Numbered from the stretch's first letter, positions 30,901 to 36,176 are shown. The stretch: 64,000 bases of DNA from Pachyseris speciosa (GCA_016490735.1 JAEMWC010000189.1:645001-709000), one strand, 5' to 3'. Translations and numbers: made by a program. Notes: generated by a model not told the origin, from the sequence alone.

Positions 30901-31771
30901 AAGCCAAAACGAAACAAAAGGACTCAAATGTTTGGGCCAAGAAAGTGTTGTATTTCAGATCAAACCGAGCACCCGCTCCTGCCAAAATGGTTTCTCCACT
31001 ATGGAATCCGGGAAAATTACTAATGTTAGAAGTGATGAACACGAACCCTAATTTTCGTTTCAGACGTAATCTTGTGTGCAGGCTTGTCTTGGCTTGTTTG
31101 ATTTCCGTCTTGAACGCAACCGCAAAAGAAACTATCGTCCGGCATTTTGCTTTACGAGCGAGAGCGGTTTAATCACATACTGTACGAATAACACTGTTCT
31201 ACTGATCCACGGGGCCTCATTCACGACAGGTCTCAGACATTGCGCGTAAAAATCCCTTCCGTTCCGCGAAACTCGTGGAGACCAGTGCATCTTTTCCTCG
31301 AACCGGTCCATTATATATTCTCGTATAAACGGTCTCAATATTAACGGGCTGGTTCTTGTTTCTGTCCGAGCCGTTCCTCTATTTCTTAAATGAGCCTTAA
31401 AGTTGAGTTGGAAAATCATATAATTTATAAGGCCATTCTTTTCAACATAGCCAAATAATATCGGGTACTTTTAAAATGAAAAACCCACAATGGAATTATA
31501 AATGCATATATATTTTAAAATCATCGTCAAAATTAATTTCATTCTACGCTCCCAAGTAGTTTATTTAATCAGCTTTGTAATTTTGACCCCCCTTTCTTCC
31601 ACTGAAAGAAAATAAAAAGCCTCAAGTCTTGTTGCGTAATCCAGTCTATCTTCGCTTAATTAGGTTTCTTTTATACATATATTTACCTCTCTGGATTCCA
31701 ATTGCTTTTGATCCAACCATTACCGCGAACAGGATAATTTGGAGAAAGAAACGTGCCTTTTTAGCATCCAT
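4770..31771 (-). CDS. Mosaic secreted protein: signal peptide, coiled coil, EGF, F5/8C, EGF, fibrinogen C-terminal domain
   Basis: This is the eight-exon model, in transcript order: 31771-31687, 29800-29637, 28848-28744, 19940-19606, 14368-14230, 8055-7930, 6153-5773 and 5035-4770. Every junction from the coiled-coil exon onward has GT/AG sites and matching phase. The product is about 530 residues: a signal peptide, about 54 residues of charged coiled coil, a six-cysteine EGF, a full discoidin (F5/8 type C) domain of about 157 residues, a second EGF, and a complete fibrinogen C-terminal domain of about 215 residues ending at the stop. By family knowledge, discoidin domains bind carbohydrate or phospholipid and fibrinogen-related domains bind acetylated or other ligands, so I infer an extracellular, possibly oligomeric lectin or adhesion protein. 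The junction between exons 1 and 2 is out of phase, so a small exon may be missing or a different acceptor may be used. Confidence 0.82.
5053..5339. mobile_element. MITE, family A, copy 2, next to a splice acceptor
   Basis: Inverted ends contain TTTCAATTGAGTGTCG at the left and CGACACTCAATTGAAAACTG at the right, and the right end reads CTCTA. The left end is slightly degraded. The body matches copies 1 and 3 in reverse orientation. It lies in the last intron of the mosaic gene, ending 17 bp before the terminal exon's acceptor. Confidence 0.88.
5340..5772. other. Intron sequence, nothing recognised
   Basis: Remainder of the last intron. The donor GTGAGT is at 5772-5767. No other feature seen. 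Confidence 0.5.
5773..6153 (-). CDS. Exon: N-terminal half of the fibrinogen domain
   Basis: The acceptor ATCTCCAG before 6153 and the donor CAG/GTGAGT after 5773 give 381 bp in phase 1 to phase 1. It opens with [11 protein letters not shown] and continues [15 protein letters not shown] and [14 protein letters not shown], then [13 protein letters not shown] and [14 protein letters not shown]. These are the standard opening motifs of fibrinogen C-terminal domains, including the first cysteine pair. A nearer AG at 6147 would put the exon in phase 2, which does not fit the EGF exon upstream, so I prefer 6153. Confidence 0.92.
6262..7600 (+). pseudogene. 5-prime truncated LINE (CR1/jockey-like), reverse transcriptase C-terminal part
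   Basis: The open frame runs from about 6263 to the stop at 7220-7222. It carries [17 protein letters not shown] and the catalytic FADD, then [23 protein letters not shown], a thumb region with YGIIIWGN, and a late WNSLG motif. The front of the reverse transcriptase and all of the endonuclease are missing. After the stop comes a noncoding tail ending AATAAAG followed by (TTG)n to 7600. It lies in the intron between EGF2 and the fibrinogen exons, opposite to the host gene. The frame has few breaks, so the insertion may be fairly recent. Confidence 0.88.
7601..7929. other. Intron sequence, A-rich simple stretch
   Basis: Low-complexity ATGACAACGACA-type sequence lies around 7690 to 7840. No gene seen apart from the donor site of the EGF exon at 7929. 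Confidence 0.5.
7930..8055 (-). CDS. Exon: second EGF-like domain
   Basis: The acceptor TTTTGCAG before 8055 and a donor GT at 7929 give a 126-bp exon in phase 1 to phase 1. It encodes [15 protein letters not shown], then [15 protein letters not shown], which is six cysteines in EGF spacing. It joins in frame to the second discoidin half upstream (GCE then EIKPC) and to the fibrinogen exon downstream (QIK then VLRNC). Simple ORF finding misses it because it has no start codon and is short. Confidence 0.92.
8060..8509. other. Intron sequence, nothing recognised
   Basis: No repeat or coding signal that I can support. Confidence 0.4.
8512..8877. mobile_element. MITE, family C, complete copy (TA target site)
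   Basis: The ends are GAGAGCTTAAG and CTTAAGCTCTC, flanked by TA on both sides. Subterminal inverted sequences follow (CGACGGCAACGGCAACG against CGTTACCGTTCCCGTCC). No ORF. This is the reference copy for the interrupted copy at 22112-25085, the truncated copy at 27138 and the copy at 59569. Confidence 0.88.
9086..9190 (-). mobile_element. tRNA-like SINE piece folded as a hairpin
   Basis: AAGCCTGAAAAAAATTCAGG and its inverse at 9165-9185 bracket a B-box-like ACGGGATTCGAACCCACGAC on the minus strand. The tRNA-like part is incomplete. It shares its core with the SINEs at 42585, 42894, 45105 and 46505. Confidence 0.7.
9369..9845 (-). pseudogene. Penelope-like GIY-YIG endonuclease fragment
   Basis: The open frame of 158 codons contains [18 protein letters not shown], then [11 protein letters not shown], a later [17 protein letters not shown], and ends [16 protein letters not shown]. 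The CxxC plus YIG plus R...EH pattern is the GIY-YIG domain typical of Penelope-like retroelements, which would nick target DNA. The N-terminal 25 residues and the last 10 are encoded by the inverted arms. The upstream reverse transcriptase is missing, so this is a non-autonomous fragment. Confidence 0.88.
10004..10239. other. Intron sequence, nothing recognised
   Basis: AT-rich sequence without a supported feature. Confidence 0.4.
10240..10690. repeat. Degenerate tandem repeat, unit about 115 bp
   Basis: Four units share CAAAACTGAAACAACAACTT, a GTTTTTGTCCCCAAAT-like block and a T-rich run followed by GCTGCTAC-like sequence. Units are strongly diverged. Confidence 0.75.
10825..11455 (-). pseudogene. 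OB-fold plus zinc-ribbon (RPA70-like) protein, frameshifted
   Basis: Upstream, one frame reads [14 protein letters not shown] then MVHIWDPLI. After a shift near 11345 the next frame reads [18 protein letters not shown] and STTPSTT. The 123-codon frame at 10825-11196 follows, with a C4 zinc ribbon (CIVCNKRL ... [11 protein letters not shown]) and then [19 protein letters not shown]. The order of an OB-type beta pattern, a C4 ribbon and a final beta-rich segment resembles the C-terminal domain of single-strand DNA-binding RPA large subunits, and similar domains occur in transposon-linked proteins. It lies in an intron of the mosaic gene. The function of the intact parent is inferred; this copy is broken. 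Confidence 0.6.
11945..12387. mobile_element. MITE with internal copies of its terminal motif
   Basis: The left end has GGCTAAACGATCAAACATTT and the right end TTTGATCGTTTAGCC. The same GGCTAAACGRTCAAACAT motif recurs inside near 12218 and 12310. No ORF. Confidence 0.75.
12390..14229. other. Intron sequence, no gene recognised
   Basis: No coding signal. An (ATT)n microsatellite occupies 13471-13530. The short ORFs here are not supported. Confidence 0.45.
13471..13530. repeat. (ATT)n microsatellite
   Basis: Imperfect ATT repeats, followed by a GTC-rich stretch at 13540. Confidence 0.93.
14230..14368 (-). CDS. Exon: second half of the F5/8 type C domain
   Basis: The acceptor TTCATGTAG before 14368 opens in phase 0, and the donor GAAG/GTACTA ends in phase 1 (139 bp). 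The translation runs EFDANQDGD, then [17 protein letters not shown], then [11 protein letters not shown]. ARYIRVxPxxW and the final LELYGC are textbook discoidin C-terminal motifs. Phase 0 matches the donor at 19605. It is a short exon with no start codon. Confidence 0.92.
14369..15228. other. Intron sequence, nothing recognised
   Basis: AT-rich, with an A-rich run at 15059-15076 and an (AAC)n trace at 15081-15096. No feature supported. Confidence 0.45.
15229..15528. mobile_element. Foldback MITE with 77-bp arms
   Basis: Arms at 15268-15344 and 15434-15510 are nearly perfect inverted copies, sharing GTTTACATGATACC, TGTATTCG and CGGCGCGAGTTCACTCCGG. Outer TTAGGGG-like ends match across the element. 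GC-rich unlike its surroundings, with no coding capacity. Confidence 0.87.
15529..17070. other. Intron sequence, nothing recognised
   Basis: Short ORFs only. A poly-C run lies at about 16872-16886 and an ACCTTGTTAC-like low-complexity stretch at 16745-16845. Confidence 0.4.
17071..17392. mobile_element. MITE, family B, copy 1
   Basis: The left end GCATCCATCAGGAGCCCATC, followed by CACTAGGAACGTACAGCTGC, is inverted at the right as GTTGTACACTCCTGGTGATG then GGCTTCTGCATCC. No ORF. A second copy is at 27639. Confidence 0.8.
17409..17483. repeat. (TAA)n microsatellite
   Basis: About 25 TAA/AAT units, explaining the poly-asparagine frame. Confidence 0.97.
17739..18290 (-). mobile_element. Penelope-like element fragment with inverted ends
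   Basis: The terminal block at 17739-17803 is inverted at 18172-18237, sharing TTTATCAACGGAGTTGATAA and the ACCGTACAGGGATTCGATTA stretch. The TTTCGAGCGTTAGCC motif sits at both inner edges. Between them is the C-terminal end of a Penelope-type protein on the minus strand. Confidence 0.8.
17927..18155 (-). pseudogene. C-terminal fragment of a Penelope-like protein
   Basis: The minus-strand frame reads [20 protein letters not shown], then [35 protein letters not shown], and ends [14 protein letters not shown] at the stop at 17927-17929. This is the tail of GIY-YIG-bearing Penelope-like proteins as commonly seen in cnidarian and other metazoan genomes. It lacks the YIG core and the reverse transcriptase. 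Confidence 0.8.
18549..19027. mobile_element. piggyBac-type MITE with TTAA target duplication
   Basis: The left end CCCTTTAAGCCCCGA and the right end TCGGGACTTAAAGGG match at 14 of 15 positions. TTAA flanks both sides exactly (18545-18548 and 19028-19031). It is 479 bp with no transposase. TTAA duplication plus CCC ends is the piggyBac superfamily signature. Confidence 0.9.
19032..19605. other. Intron sequence, nothing recognised
   Basis: No coding or repeat signal that I can support beyond the discoidin exon's donor at 19605. Confidence 0.45.
19606..19940 (-). CDS. Exon: first half of the F5/8 type C domain
   Basis: The acceptor GACGTCTAG before 19940 opens in phase 1, and the donor AAG/GTGAGA ends in phase 0 (335 bp). 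The translation starts [20 protein letters not shown], then [26 protein letters not shown], and [14 protein letters not shown]..[16 protein letters not shown], WLQIDLG and VTGIxTQG are classic discoidin motifs. The first cysteine should pair with the YGC cysteine of the exon at 14230. Confidence 0.94.
20243..21613. mobile_element. Long inverted-repeat element carrying a nested foldback element
   Basis: Outer ends around 20243-20300 and 21560-21613 are inverted copies (CTTCAATATGAAG with ACGCGTA beyond). Further matching arm pieces are at 20300-20400 against 21460-21560, and 20385-20445 against 20880-20945 (GAGCATCGAGAAAATAATCA). No ORF of note. Arm segments are displaced, which suggests internal rearrangement or a later insertion. 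Confidence 0.72.
20525..20875. mobile_element. Foldback element nested in the larger inverted repeat
   Basis: Arms 20537-20580 and 20821-20864 match perfectly or nearly so (GCGAGTACCATACACTATAA and its inverse, continuing to GGGGACCTCCG). Inner arm segments (20579-20629 and 20779-20822) also match imperfectly. The 89-codon minus ORF inside is a product of the arms. Confidence 0.82.
21905..22045. repeat. Tandem repeat, about 52 bp, three units
   Basis: Units share GCGGCRCTTGGCAAATTCCA followed by TGATTTATAAATAATGACTT. The third is diverged. Confidence 0.88.
22377..24142 (+). pseudogene. LINE (CR1/jockey-like) reverse transcriptase, broken
   Basis: Segments in several frames read: [14 protein letters not shown] (before a MITE), [20 protein letters not shown], then [31 protein letters not shown], catalytic YADD, and C-terminal [21 protein letters not shown] final frame ends near the stop at 24140. 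Frame changes near 22900 and 23900, the inserted MITE, and a histidine in the usual L-Y-I-N-D position (LHINDL) show it is dead. The endonuclease is missing (5-prime truncation). It is inserted in a family C MITE inside the mosaic gene's intron. Confidence 0.9.
22479..22657. mobile_element. 179-bp MITE inside the LINE (TA target site)
   Basis: The ends GACCTTTTTCATAATGGCG and CGCCATTATGAAAAGGGTC are inverted copies flanked by TA. Inner arms share GAATAATT and TAGTAGGGCT blocks. It interrupts LINE coding sequence, so it is younger than the LINE insertion. Confidence 0.88.
23828..24685 (+). repeat. 429-bp tandem duplication of the LINE 3-prime end
   Basis: Positions 23832-24256 recur at 24261-24685 with an offset of exactly 429, apparently without differences in the parts I compared. 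The copied part includes the C-terminal coding frame and the start of the 3-prime untranslated region. Confidence 0.93.
24770..24840. repeat. (TCTA)n tail of the LINE
   Basis: About seventeen CTAT units directly follow TCAATAAAGGTTGG. It resumes after the next insertion as ATCTATCTGTCTGTCTATCT at 24969-24988. Confidence 0.95.
24841..24959 (+). mobile_element. Penelope-like terminal fragment inserted in the LINE tail
   Basis: This stretch is identical over 119 bases to 18172-18290. It starts CAGCTAATCGAATCCCTG and ends AAACTAATCCC, and sits between two stretches of the (TCTA)n tail. No coding part. Confidence 0.9.
25120..25395. repeat. Cluster of GCGATTTATAAATCGC palindromes, left arm
   Basis: Nine or more copies of the 16-base palindrome, many degraded, are spaced about 35 bp apart with CAAGGAACATAGCTTT-like linkers. 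A matching cluster lies at 26875-27110 in the right arm. Such subterminal palindromes are typical of protein-binding sites in transposon ends; that role is inference. Confidence 0.85.
25490..25631. mobile_element. 142-bp palindromic MITE in the left arm only
   Basis: GATCAGTTCCTGGTGAATTA at the left is inverted at the right end. Arms of about 55 bp surround a short centre. The right arm of the large inverted repeat lacks it, so it arrived after the arms formed. Confidence 0.85.
25831..25865. repeat. (GT)n and poly-G tract
   Basis: TGTGTGTG followed by about eighteen G residues, in the spacer of the long inverted repeat. Confidence 0.9.
26464..26628 (+). pseudogene. C2H2-type zinc-finger tail of a non-LTR element
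   Basis: The frame reads [20 protein letters not shown] then HNRRC, with C..C...C....H-like ligands. [18 protein letters not shown] is a tail often found at the end of LINE-type reverse transcriptase proteins in invertebrates and fish. No reverse transcriptase is attached. It is the only coding-like piece in the spacer of the long inverted repeat. Confidence 0.65.
27138..27300. mobile_element. MITE, family C, truncated copy
   Basis: Begins TA then GGGAGCTTTAGCAACG and aligns with the end of the 8512-8877 copy through CGTGAGTGCATGACGGTA. The other end is missing. It forms the outermost part of the right arm of the long inverted repeat. Confidence 0.8.
27639..27970. mobile_element. MITE, family B, copy 2
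   Basis: The left CCAGGAGCCGATCACTAGGA and right TTGTGATCGGTACCTGCTCTGG are inverted, with CGTACAACTCCC against GGGCAGTTGCACG inside. The interior aligns loosely with the copy at 17071, including a CGAGGACCGC block. Confidence 0.75.
27969..28097. mobile_element. 129-bp near-perfect palindrome
   Basis: Two arms of about 58 bp, starting GGGGCCGGTTCCTGAAAGGT, are inverted copies with one mismatch seen. A loop of about 11 bp separates them. It lies directly at the end of the family B MITE. Confidence 0.9.
28375..28605. mobile_element. MITE with TTAAA flanking duplication
   Basis: The ends GGCCCTAGCAAACGAGGACA and its inverse match with one mismatch, and TTAAA flanks both sides. Internal arms around CGCGCGCGCAACATTTGTTG are also inverted. 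No ORF beyond repeat-derived frames. It lies 140 bp from the EGF1 exon. Confidence 0.85.
28744..28848 (-). CDS. Exon: first EGF-like domain
   Basis: The acceptor CTTCTATTAAG before 28848 and the donor GAAG/GTAAGA after 28744 give 105 bp, phase 1 to phase 1. It encodes [20 protein letters not shown] then [14 protein letters not shown], six cysteines in EGF spacing. It is closely similar to the exon at 7930, suggesting internal duplication. It joins to CKKSLG of the discoidin domain. Confidence 0.92.
28850..29180. other. Intron sequence, nothing recognised
   Basis: No supported feature. Confidence 0.4.
29183..29413 (-). pseudogene. LINE C-terminal fragment
   Basis: The frame contains [19 protein letters not shown], then [13 protein letters not shown] and SFKKHLQ. 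The order of TR motif, PxCRT-like motif, WNSLP-position motif and SFKxxL matches the end of CR1/jockey-like LINE proteins. A small insertion seems to disturb the middle. Confidence 0.6.
29637..29800 (-). CDS. Exon: coiled-coil segment after the signal peptide
   Basis: The donor GGAG/GTATGA after 29637 ends in phase 1 and joins EGF1 to give ICG-ACDSNPC. The acceptor TTTTCTCTTATCAAG before 29800 opens in phase 2. The translation has [20 protein letters not shown] then STLAEICG, with hydrophobic residues in heptad spacing, suggesting oligomerisation. Phase 2 does not fit the signal exon (phase 1). A weaker AG before 29819 would fit and would add VHFLLS. Confidence 0.78.
29880..30260. mobile_element. 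MITE-like region with a 115-bp hairpin
   Basis: The hairpin at 30083-30197 has arms starting AAGATGGTGGGATATTGGCC and sharing GCGTGTTTATGGAC. Nearby TCAAGATGG motifs in both orientations (29932, 29970, 30083, 30192) suggest a larger foldback element. Confidence 0.75.
30539..30758. mobile_element. Probable MITE with internal hairpin
   Basis: The ends GCGTTTACACGACAG and CTGCATCATGTAAACGC are inverted. An internal hairpin centred near 30670 shares CATAGGCGGCTATGG-like sequence and CGTGCCGTTCTGCG against CGCGGAATGGCACG. Confidence 0.65.
30760..31686. other. First intron sequence, nothing recognised
   Basis: ORFs at 30795-31172 (+) and 31132-31419 (-) show no domain. A missing exon of length 1 modulo 3 could lie between 29800 and 31687, but I could not identify it. 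Confidence 0.4.
31687..31771 (-). CDS. First coding exon: signal peptide
   Basis: ATG at 31771 lies just after a likely 5-prime UTR acceptor (TTTTACTTCTACAG). It encodes [20 protein letters not shown] then SKAIGIQR, a basic start followed by a hydrophobic stretch. The donor GAGAG/GTAAAT ends in phase 1. Position, strand and secretion signal fit the mosaic gene, but the phase to the coiled-coil exon does not, so the link is likely rather than proven. Confidence 0.72.
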
Positions 31772-32095
31772 GTTTGATCCTGTAGAAGTAAAATTGTAAG
31801 TGGCGAGAAAAAAACAAGTGTGTCTTATGAAACTTGTTTAATATAATTATATCACTGGACAAAAAAATTGATTTACACATGTAGCACTTTTATAGTGCAA
31901 AACTACGGTAAATGCCACATCTGCAAATACGACATGTGCAATGGACCATATTAATGGCAAGAAGTTCCGCGGCAGATCCGTTCGAGTTCTTGAAAGTTTG
32001 CTCGGCTATTCTGATTCTAAGTTACTTTTCATCAACAAATGTTACTGGCCCTGCTTTTTATCGATGTTTATTTTTGAAGTTCGGCTCATACAATT

Positions 32096-32267
32096 GATTA
32101 CAAAAATAACCGATATTACACGACGTTTCGAAGTCATCTTGACTTCATTTTCAGAAGCGATAATTGTAAGTAACGGTACTGAACAGACCGTTACATTTGT
32201 CACTTGAAAAAATGAGGTCAAGATGGCTTCGAAACTTCGTGTAATATCGCTTATTTTTGTAATCAAA
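32096..32267. mobile_element. Inverted pair of Penelope-like termini without coding part
   Basis: Left TTGATTACAAAAATAACCGA and right TTATTTTTGTAATCAA ends are inverted and continue through TATTACACGACGTTTCGAAG. The right half matches the end of the Penelope-like fragment at 52140-52245. Confidence 0.75.
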
Positions 32268-32634
32268 GCCTTGAATTTCGCTTTCTCTCTTAATTTATAT
32301 TATGCATTTTATTTTTCTAAGATTTTAATTTCGACATTAAATTCTACAAATACTAATCTTTCAGGAAATTTATAGGTTGCTGGGGTTTTCTCTGCAAGCG
32401 CCGGCGTAAACGCCCTATTTCTAACCACGGTCAGTTTTATCTTGATCCCTTAAGAAAAACGTTGCACGAATACATCCAAACGCCAAGACATTGTACGCAT
32501 TAATTAAGTGATTATAGTGCTTAACACTAACTGTATAAATAATCTTGCAACGAACGCGGCAGCTGACGCGGGCAGGGCAAATCATGTTTTCACTAGAACG
32601 TTTCATTGCAAATGTTCATCATCATCATAACCTT

Positions 32635-32893
32635 TAGAGCGCTTTTCAATTGAGTGTCGTAAACCAAAACCAAAGCAATTACTCCAGCCAATCACAACAG
32701 AAGTAAGCAGTGCAATGAACCAATCAGAATACCAAGCAATTACATGTAGCCGGCGCAAAGCGCGGGAAAATACGCGCGTGCAAGTCGCAATTGGTTTTGG
32801 TTTTGCTTCTCATTGGTTGAGAAAGTGGCGCGAGTTTTCCTGTCCAAAGCAAAACCATAATTACTTTCGACACTCAATTGAAAACCGCTCTAT
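32635..32893. mobile_element. MITE, family A, copy 3
   Basis: Ends TAGAGCGCTTTTCAATTGAG and CTCAATTGAAAACCGCTCTA. The body aligns to copy 1 in the same orientation with a small deletion before the right end. Confidence 0.9.
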
Positions 32894-33039
32894 TTAAACA
32901 CGGGTATCAATTCACATGTACAAATAAAATATGCTCTTCCATCGAGCCGCGTAATTGCAATTAAATACAGTAAAAAAAACACTATGTTTAATAACAAAAT
33001 AAGACTAGAGTGTGGAGAAATTACTTTGAAAACATTAGA

Positions 33040-33690
33040 TTGTTATTATAAATAGAAATAGTTTGCCGGCAGGGATTCTTTCAAAGTTGTTTGATTTTCA
33101 GCTTGATTGGGAAGGCTGTTCCAGAGTTTTGCACCACGATAGTGAAAAACTACGTTTCCCTGCTTCAGAAAGGGGCCTGGGGATGAACAAATTGTGAGAC
33201 GAACCCCTTAAATTGTGGGAATGAACTTGAGATGTATTTTTGAAAATCTCATGAAGGCGTGCCGGAAAGATACTATGTATTGCCTTGTACGTGGTAACCG
33301 CTAACTGATTTGTACTCCTTTGTTCAAGTGTATCCCGCCAAGGTCACGCAGGAAACTAGAGGATGGAGTCGCATAATGCGGGCTGCCCTATTTTGTAACT
33401 ATTGTAATTTATCCGATTGACATTTCCCAATGCAACCCCACACAGGGATGCAATAGTCAAAGTAGGGTACAACAAGAGCGTTTTACATGTTAATTAATGA
33501 ATTCCGCGGTACTTAGGAGCTCGCTTTAAAACTGCCAGGCCACTTGATAAATTTTTTTACTATCTCGTTAATAAGAGAGTGCCACGTTAGAGTGTCTTCA
33601 ATTTCGATCCCTGGATATCTGTGGGTCTTGACTCTGTCAATTTGATGCCCATCTATCTTTATATCGAGTTGATAATCTAAAAGGGCGATC
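33040..33690 (-). pseudogene. Degraded LINE reverse-transcriptase C-terminus
   Basis: Minus-strand pieces read DGHQIDRVKTHRYPGIEIED, then LTWHSLINEIVKKF, later WRDTLEQRSTNQLAVTTYKA then IHSIFPARLHEIF, and HNLRGSSHNLFIPRPLSEAG. The order matches the thumb and tail of CR1-type LINE proteins. Several stops and frame changes. Confidence 0.75.
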
Positions 33691-34269
33691 TTATATCAGG
33701 GGCACCCAATGACAAGTTTCGGTAGATATCTGTTCGATAGAGGGCAGTTTGCCTTGGGCTTTCGGCATCGATTAAAGAGTGCACTCGGATTTTCGTAACT
33801 AAAACGTGGCCTAAAAGATTGGCAATGGGGGAAATCATAGCCCTTGAAGTTTTCGGAAAGGTCGTAATTGCTGTTTTTGGCAGTCAAAAACGTCAGCTAG
33901 CATTTTCGGAAAGAAAATTGTTCCCTAGAAAGTTTGTGGAAAGTTCATTTTAGCTCGCATTTTCTCAAAGGAAGATTTTGTTCTTTTTCGGGCAATTAAA
34001 ACTTCAGCTAGGGAATCCGAACAGATGAAATTCTTCTAGCTAACGAAAACACCACTTTAAACAGACTTCAAACACCATAAGGTACTGAAAAATGCCTTTC
34101 TACGGCTTTTGGTTGATTTGGCTCGTTGGGTGCCCCTGTTATATTGACTGGCAATAATAGAGTATTTAGACTAAGTTTGTTTGCTTGAATCTAAGATTAG
34201 ATTTTACTATTATCGTCACCGGGCTTTCTGACTGAAATGTTGGGCTGCTTTATGAGGTGCTCCGTTTTC

Positions 34270-34490
34270 CTTTTTTTTCCCTCGATACCTCTTAACTCTC
34301 TCACGAACAGCTCCCTCTTACTCTTTAGCTGGGACAAACTGAGATTCTCGGTCTTCTTATCATATTCTCTTTAATCTTCTCCGACTGTCTTTCCTGAAGA
34401 AATAACTCTCCCTTGACTTGCTTCTGCTTTTCCCTGTACGACTTTTGTATCTCCGCTCTTGATTTTTTTAGTTCCCATTTTTGAATCACC
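34270..34490 (-). pseudogene. Possible relic of a charged helical protein
   Basis: The minus strand reads KWELKKSRAEIQKSYREKQK then QVKGELFLQERQSEKIKEN, followed after a shift by LSLSQLKSKRELFVRELRGI. Highly charged helical composition with an SRAEIQKSYREK pattern hints at a family seen repeatedly in cnidarian genomes. I cannot name it. Confidence 0.3.
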
Positions 34491-34499
34491 AATAAATAA

Positions 34500-35850
34500 G
34501 AAAAGTGACATAAATCGAATTTTGTTTACAGAAACCGGTGTCATTTCTGCTACTACAATACCAAGGTGATATGTTACTTCAAAGAAAAGTAATCATAAAT
34601 CTTTTAGTCTTATTGTCACACTAAAATACCTTCTCAAGGAAAAACAAAGGTCTTTTTTGTTCGTCAATATCATTTTTGGAGGTTACCCTTCACAATTTTC
34701 TAAGTTATCACCACTTTTACATTTCAGGTAACTTGCGTTATCAACTAGACATGTGACTAGACTTCATTTAAACTGGAGTCAGAAAGCAAACAAAATCGTG
34801 TTTAAATGTTACAAAGTGTTATAGTTGATTAAAAGCTTTTTACTAAACAAGAAGATGAGAGAACTTCTCTTGAGCTGGTGAACGGAGACAGGTATAGTAT
34901 TTCTCCTCTGAGTAGCTGAAAGGACTTCGATATGTAAGTAGATTCTTACGAGAGACCATGCGGGCATTCCTAATTAAGCAGAAATGTCAACCATGTGCGA
35001 TCTTTGAACTGGCGTGCAGCAAACACGTGATTCGTATTATGTCACACTTTGGTCACGTAAGTTACAAGTTAACGTATGTTACATTTTCTGGGTTTCGTCC
35101 ACTATCTGCTAGACAAAGAATTTGAGGTTTACAATGCCGCTTATTAATTTGAGTTCCCAAGGGCCCATCTACACGCTAAAAGACTTTGCTTCAATTTCCG
35201 AGAGAATTGTTTAGAGAAACGCAGTAACGTCTGTTACAAGTCATAAAAGCGACGCAAGAGTGCTTCAAAGCGAAGACATTCTTTTGTCTCCACGTATTAA
35301 ACTCAGAGTTTCACCACTTATGTTTCTAGAAAATATGCTGAAATTGAAGAAAGGCCGATGCTAATATAAATGATAATACTATAATTTCAGCGTCATATTA
35401 TCAAGTCAACGTTACAAAGTAACGTAAGTTACAAAATCGTGAGACATAACAATTTTCTCTTCATTCATGTGGCAACAGACCACAATTCCTCTCTCTTTAT
35501 TACTTTTGACAAAACTTTTGTATCGGGTATTGAAATAAGTAACTTTTAGTTTTTATAGAGATACCGAAAAAGAGATATTTCGTTGAGTTTAAAGAAAGGT
35601 GGTCTTGAGACAACACGTTTTTCACTAACTGGACTCTTTCTGCTAATCTCTAAAACGGAATATTATTAGCTTTCGCTTTCACTTCATCATGCCTTCTTAT
35701 CCTAAATTAACGAGCCTTTGCAATGAAAAGTGTAAGTAAGTTATTCCTTTTACAAGCGAAAAGTGTTAGTCAAGCAAAGACATGAGACAGGTGTTACATG
35801 GAATTGGGTACCGTTCAGCGGAGAATGGGTGAAAACCCTCTTCGAGGATA
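34500..35850. other. No gene recognised
   Basis: AT-rich, with several GTAACTTGCGTTA-like motifs (34730, 35055, 35410) but no clear repeat or gene. Confidence 0.4.
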
Positions 35851-35851
35851 G

Positions 35852-36120
35852 AGGTTGGAGCAGAGTTTGCGTAGTGGTGAGGCGGCTCGCCTTCCACCAA
35901 TGTATCCCGGGTTCCATTCCCGGACTCGGCGTCATAAGTGGGCTGAGTTTGTTGGTTCTCTACTCTGCTTTGAGAGGTTTTTCTCTGAGCACTCCGGTTC
36001 TCCCCTCTCCGTAAAAACCAACTTTTGATTTGATTTGATTTGATTTGTTTTCTTCTTGATTTAGAGTTGATTTGATTAAGCCTCCCCAATTAGTACAGCA
36101 TCTGTGCTCGGCTACAAAGA
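35852..36120 (+). mobile_element. tRNA-derived SINE, family 2, copy 1
   Basis: The head GCGTAGTGGTGAGGCGGCTC resembles an A box, and GGTTCCATTCCCGG resembles a B box. The body includes TGGGCTGAGTTTGTTGGTTC and CACTCCGGTTCTCCCCTCTC, then the ATTTGATTTGATTTG stretch and a tail through AGCATCTGTGCTCGGC. Copies at 51005 and 63474. Confidence 0.85.
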
Positions 36121-36121
36121 T

Positions 36122-36141
36122 TTTTATTATTATTTTGGCAG

Positions 36142-36176
<35 letters not shown>

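Noticed and set aside
30345..31419. ORFs of 95 to 125 codons on both strands
   Set aside because: Overlap a probable MITE and repeat-like sequence; no domain and no splice-compatible structure.
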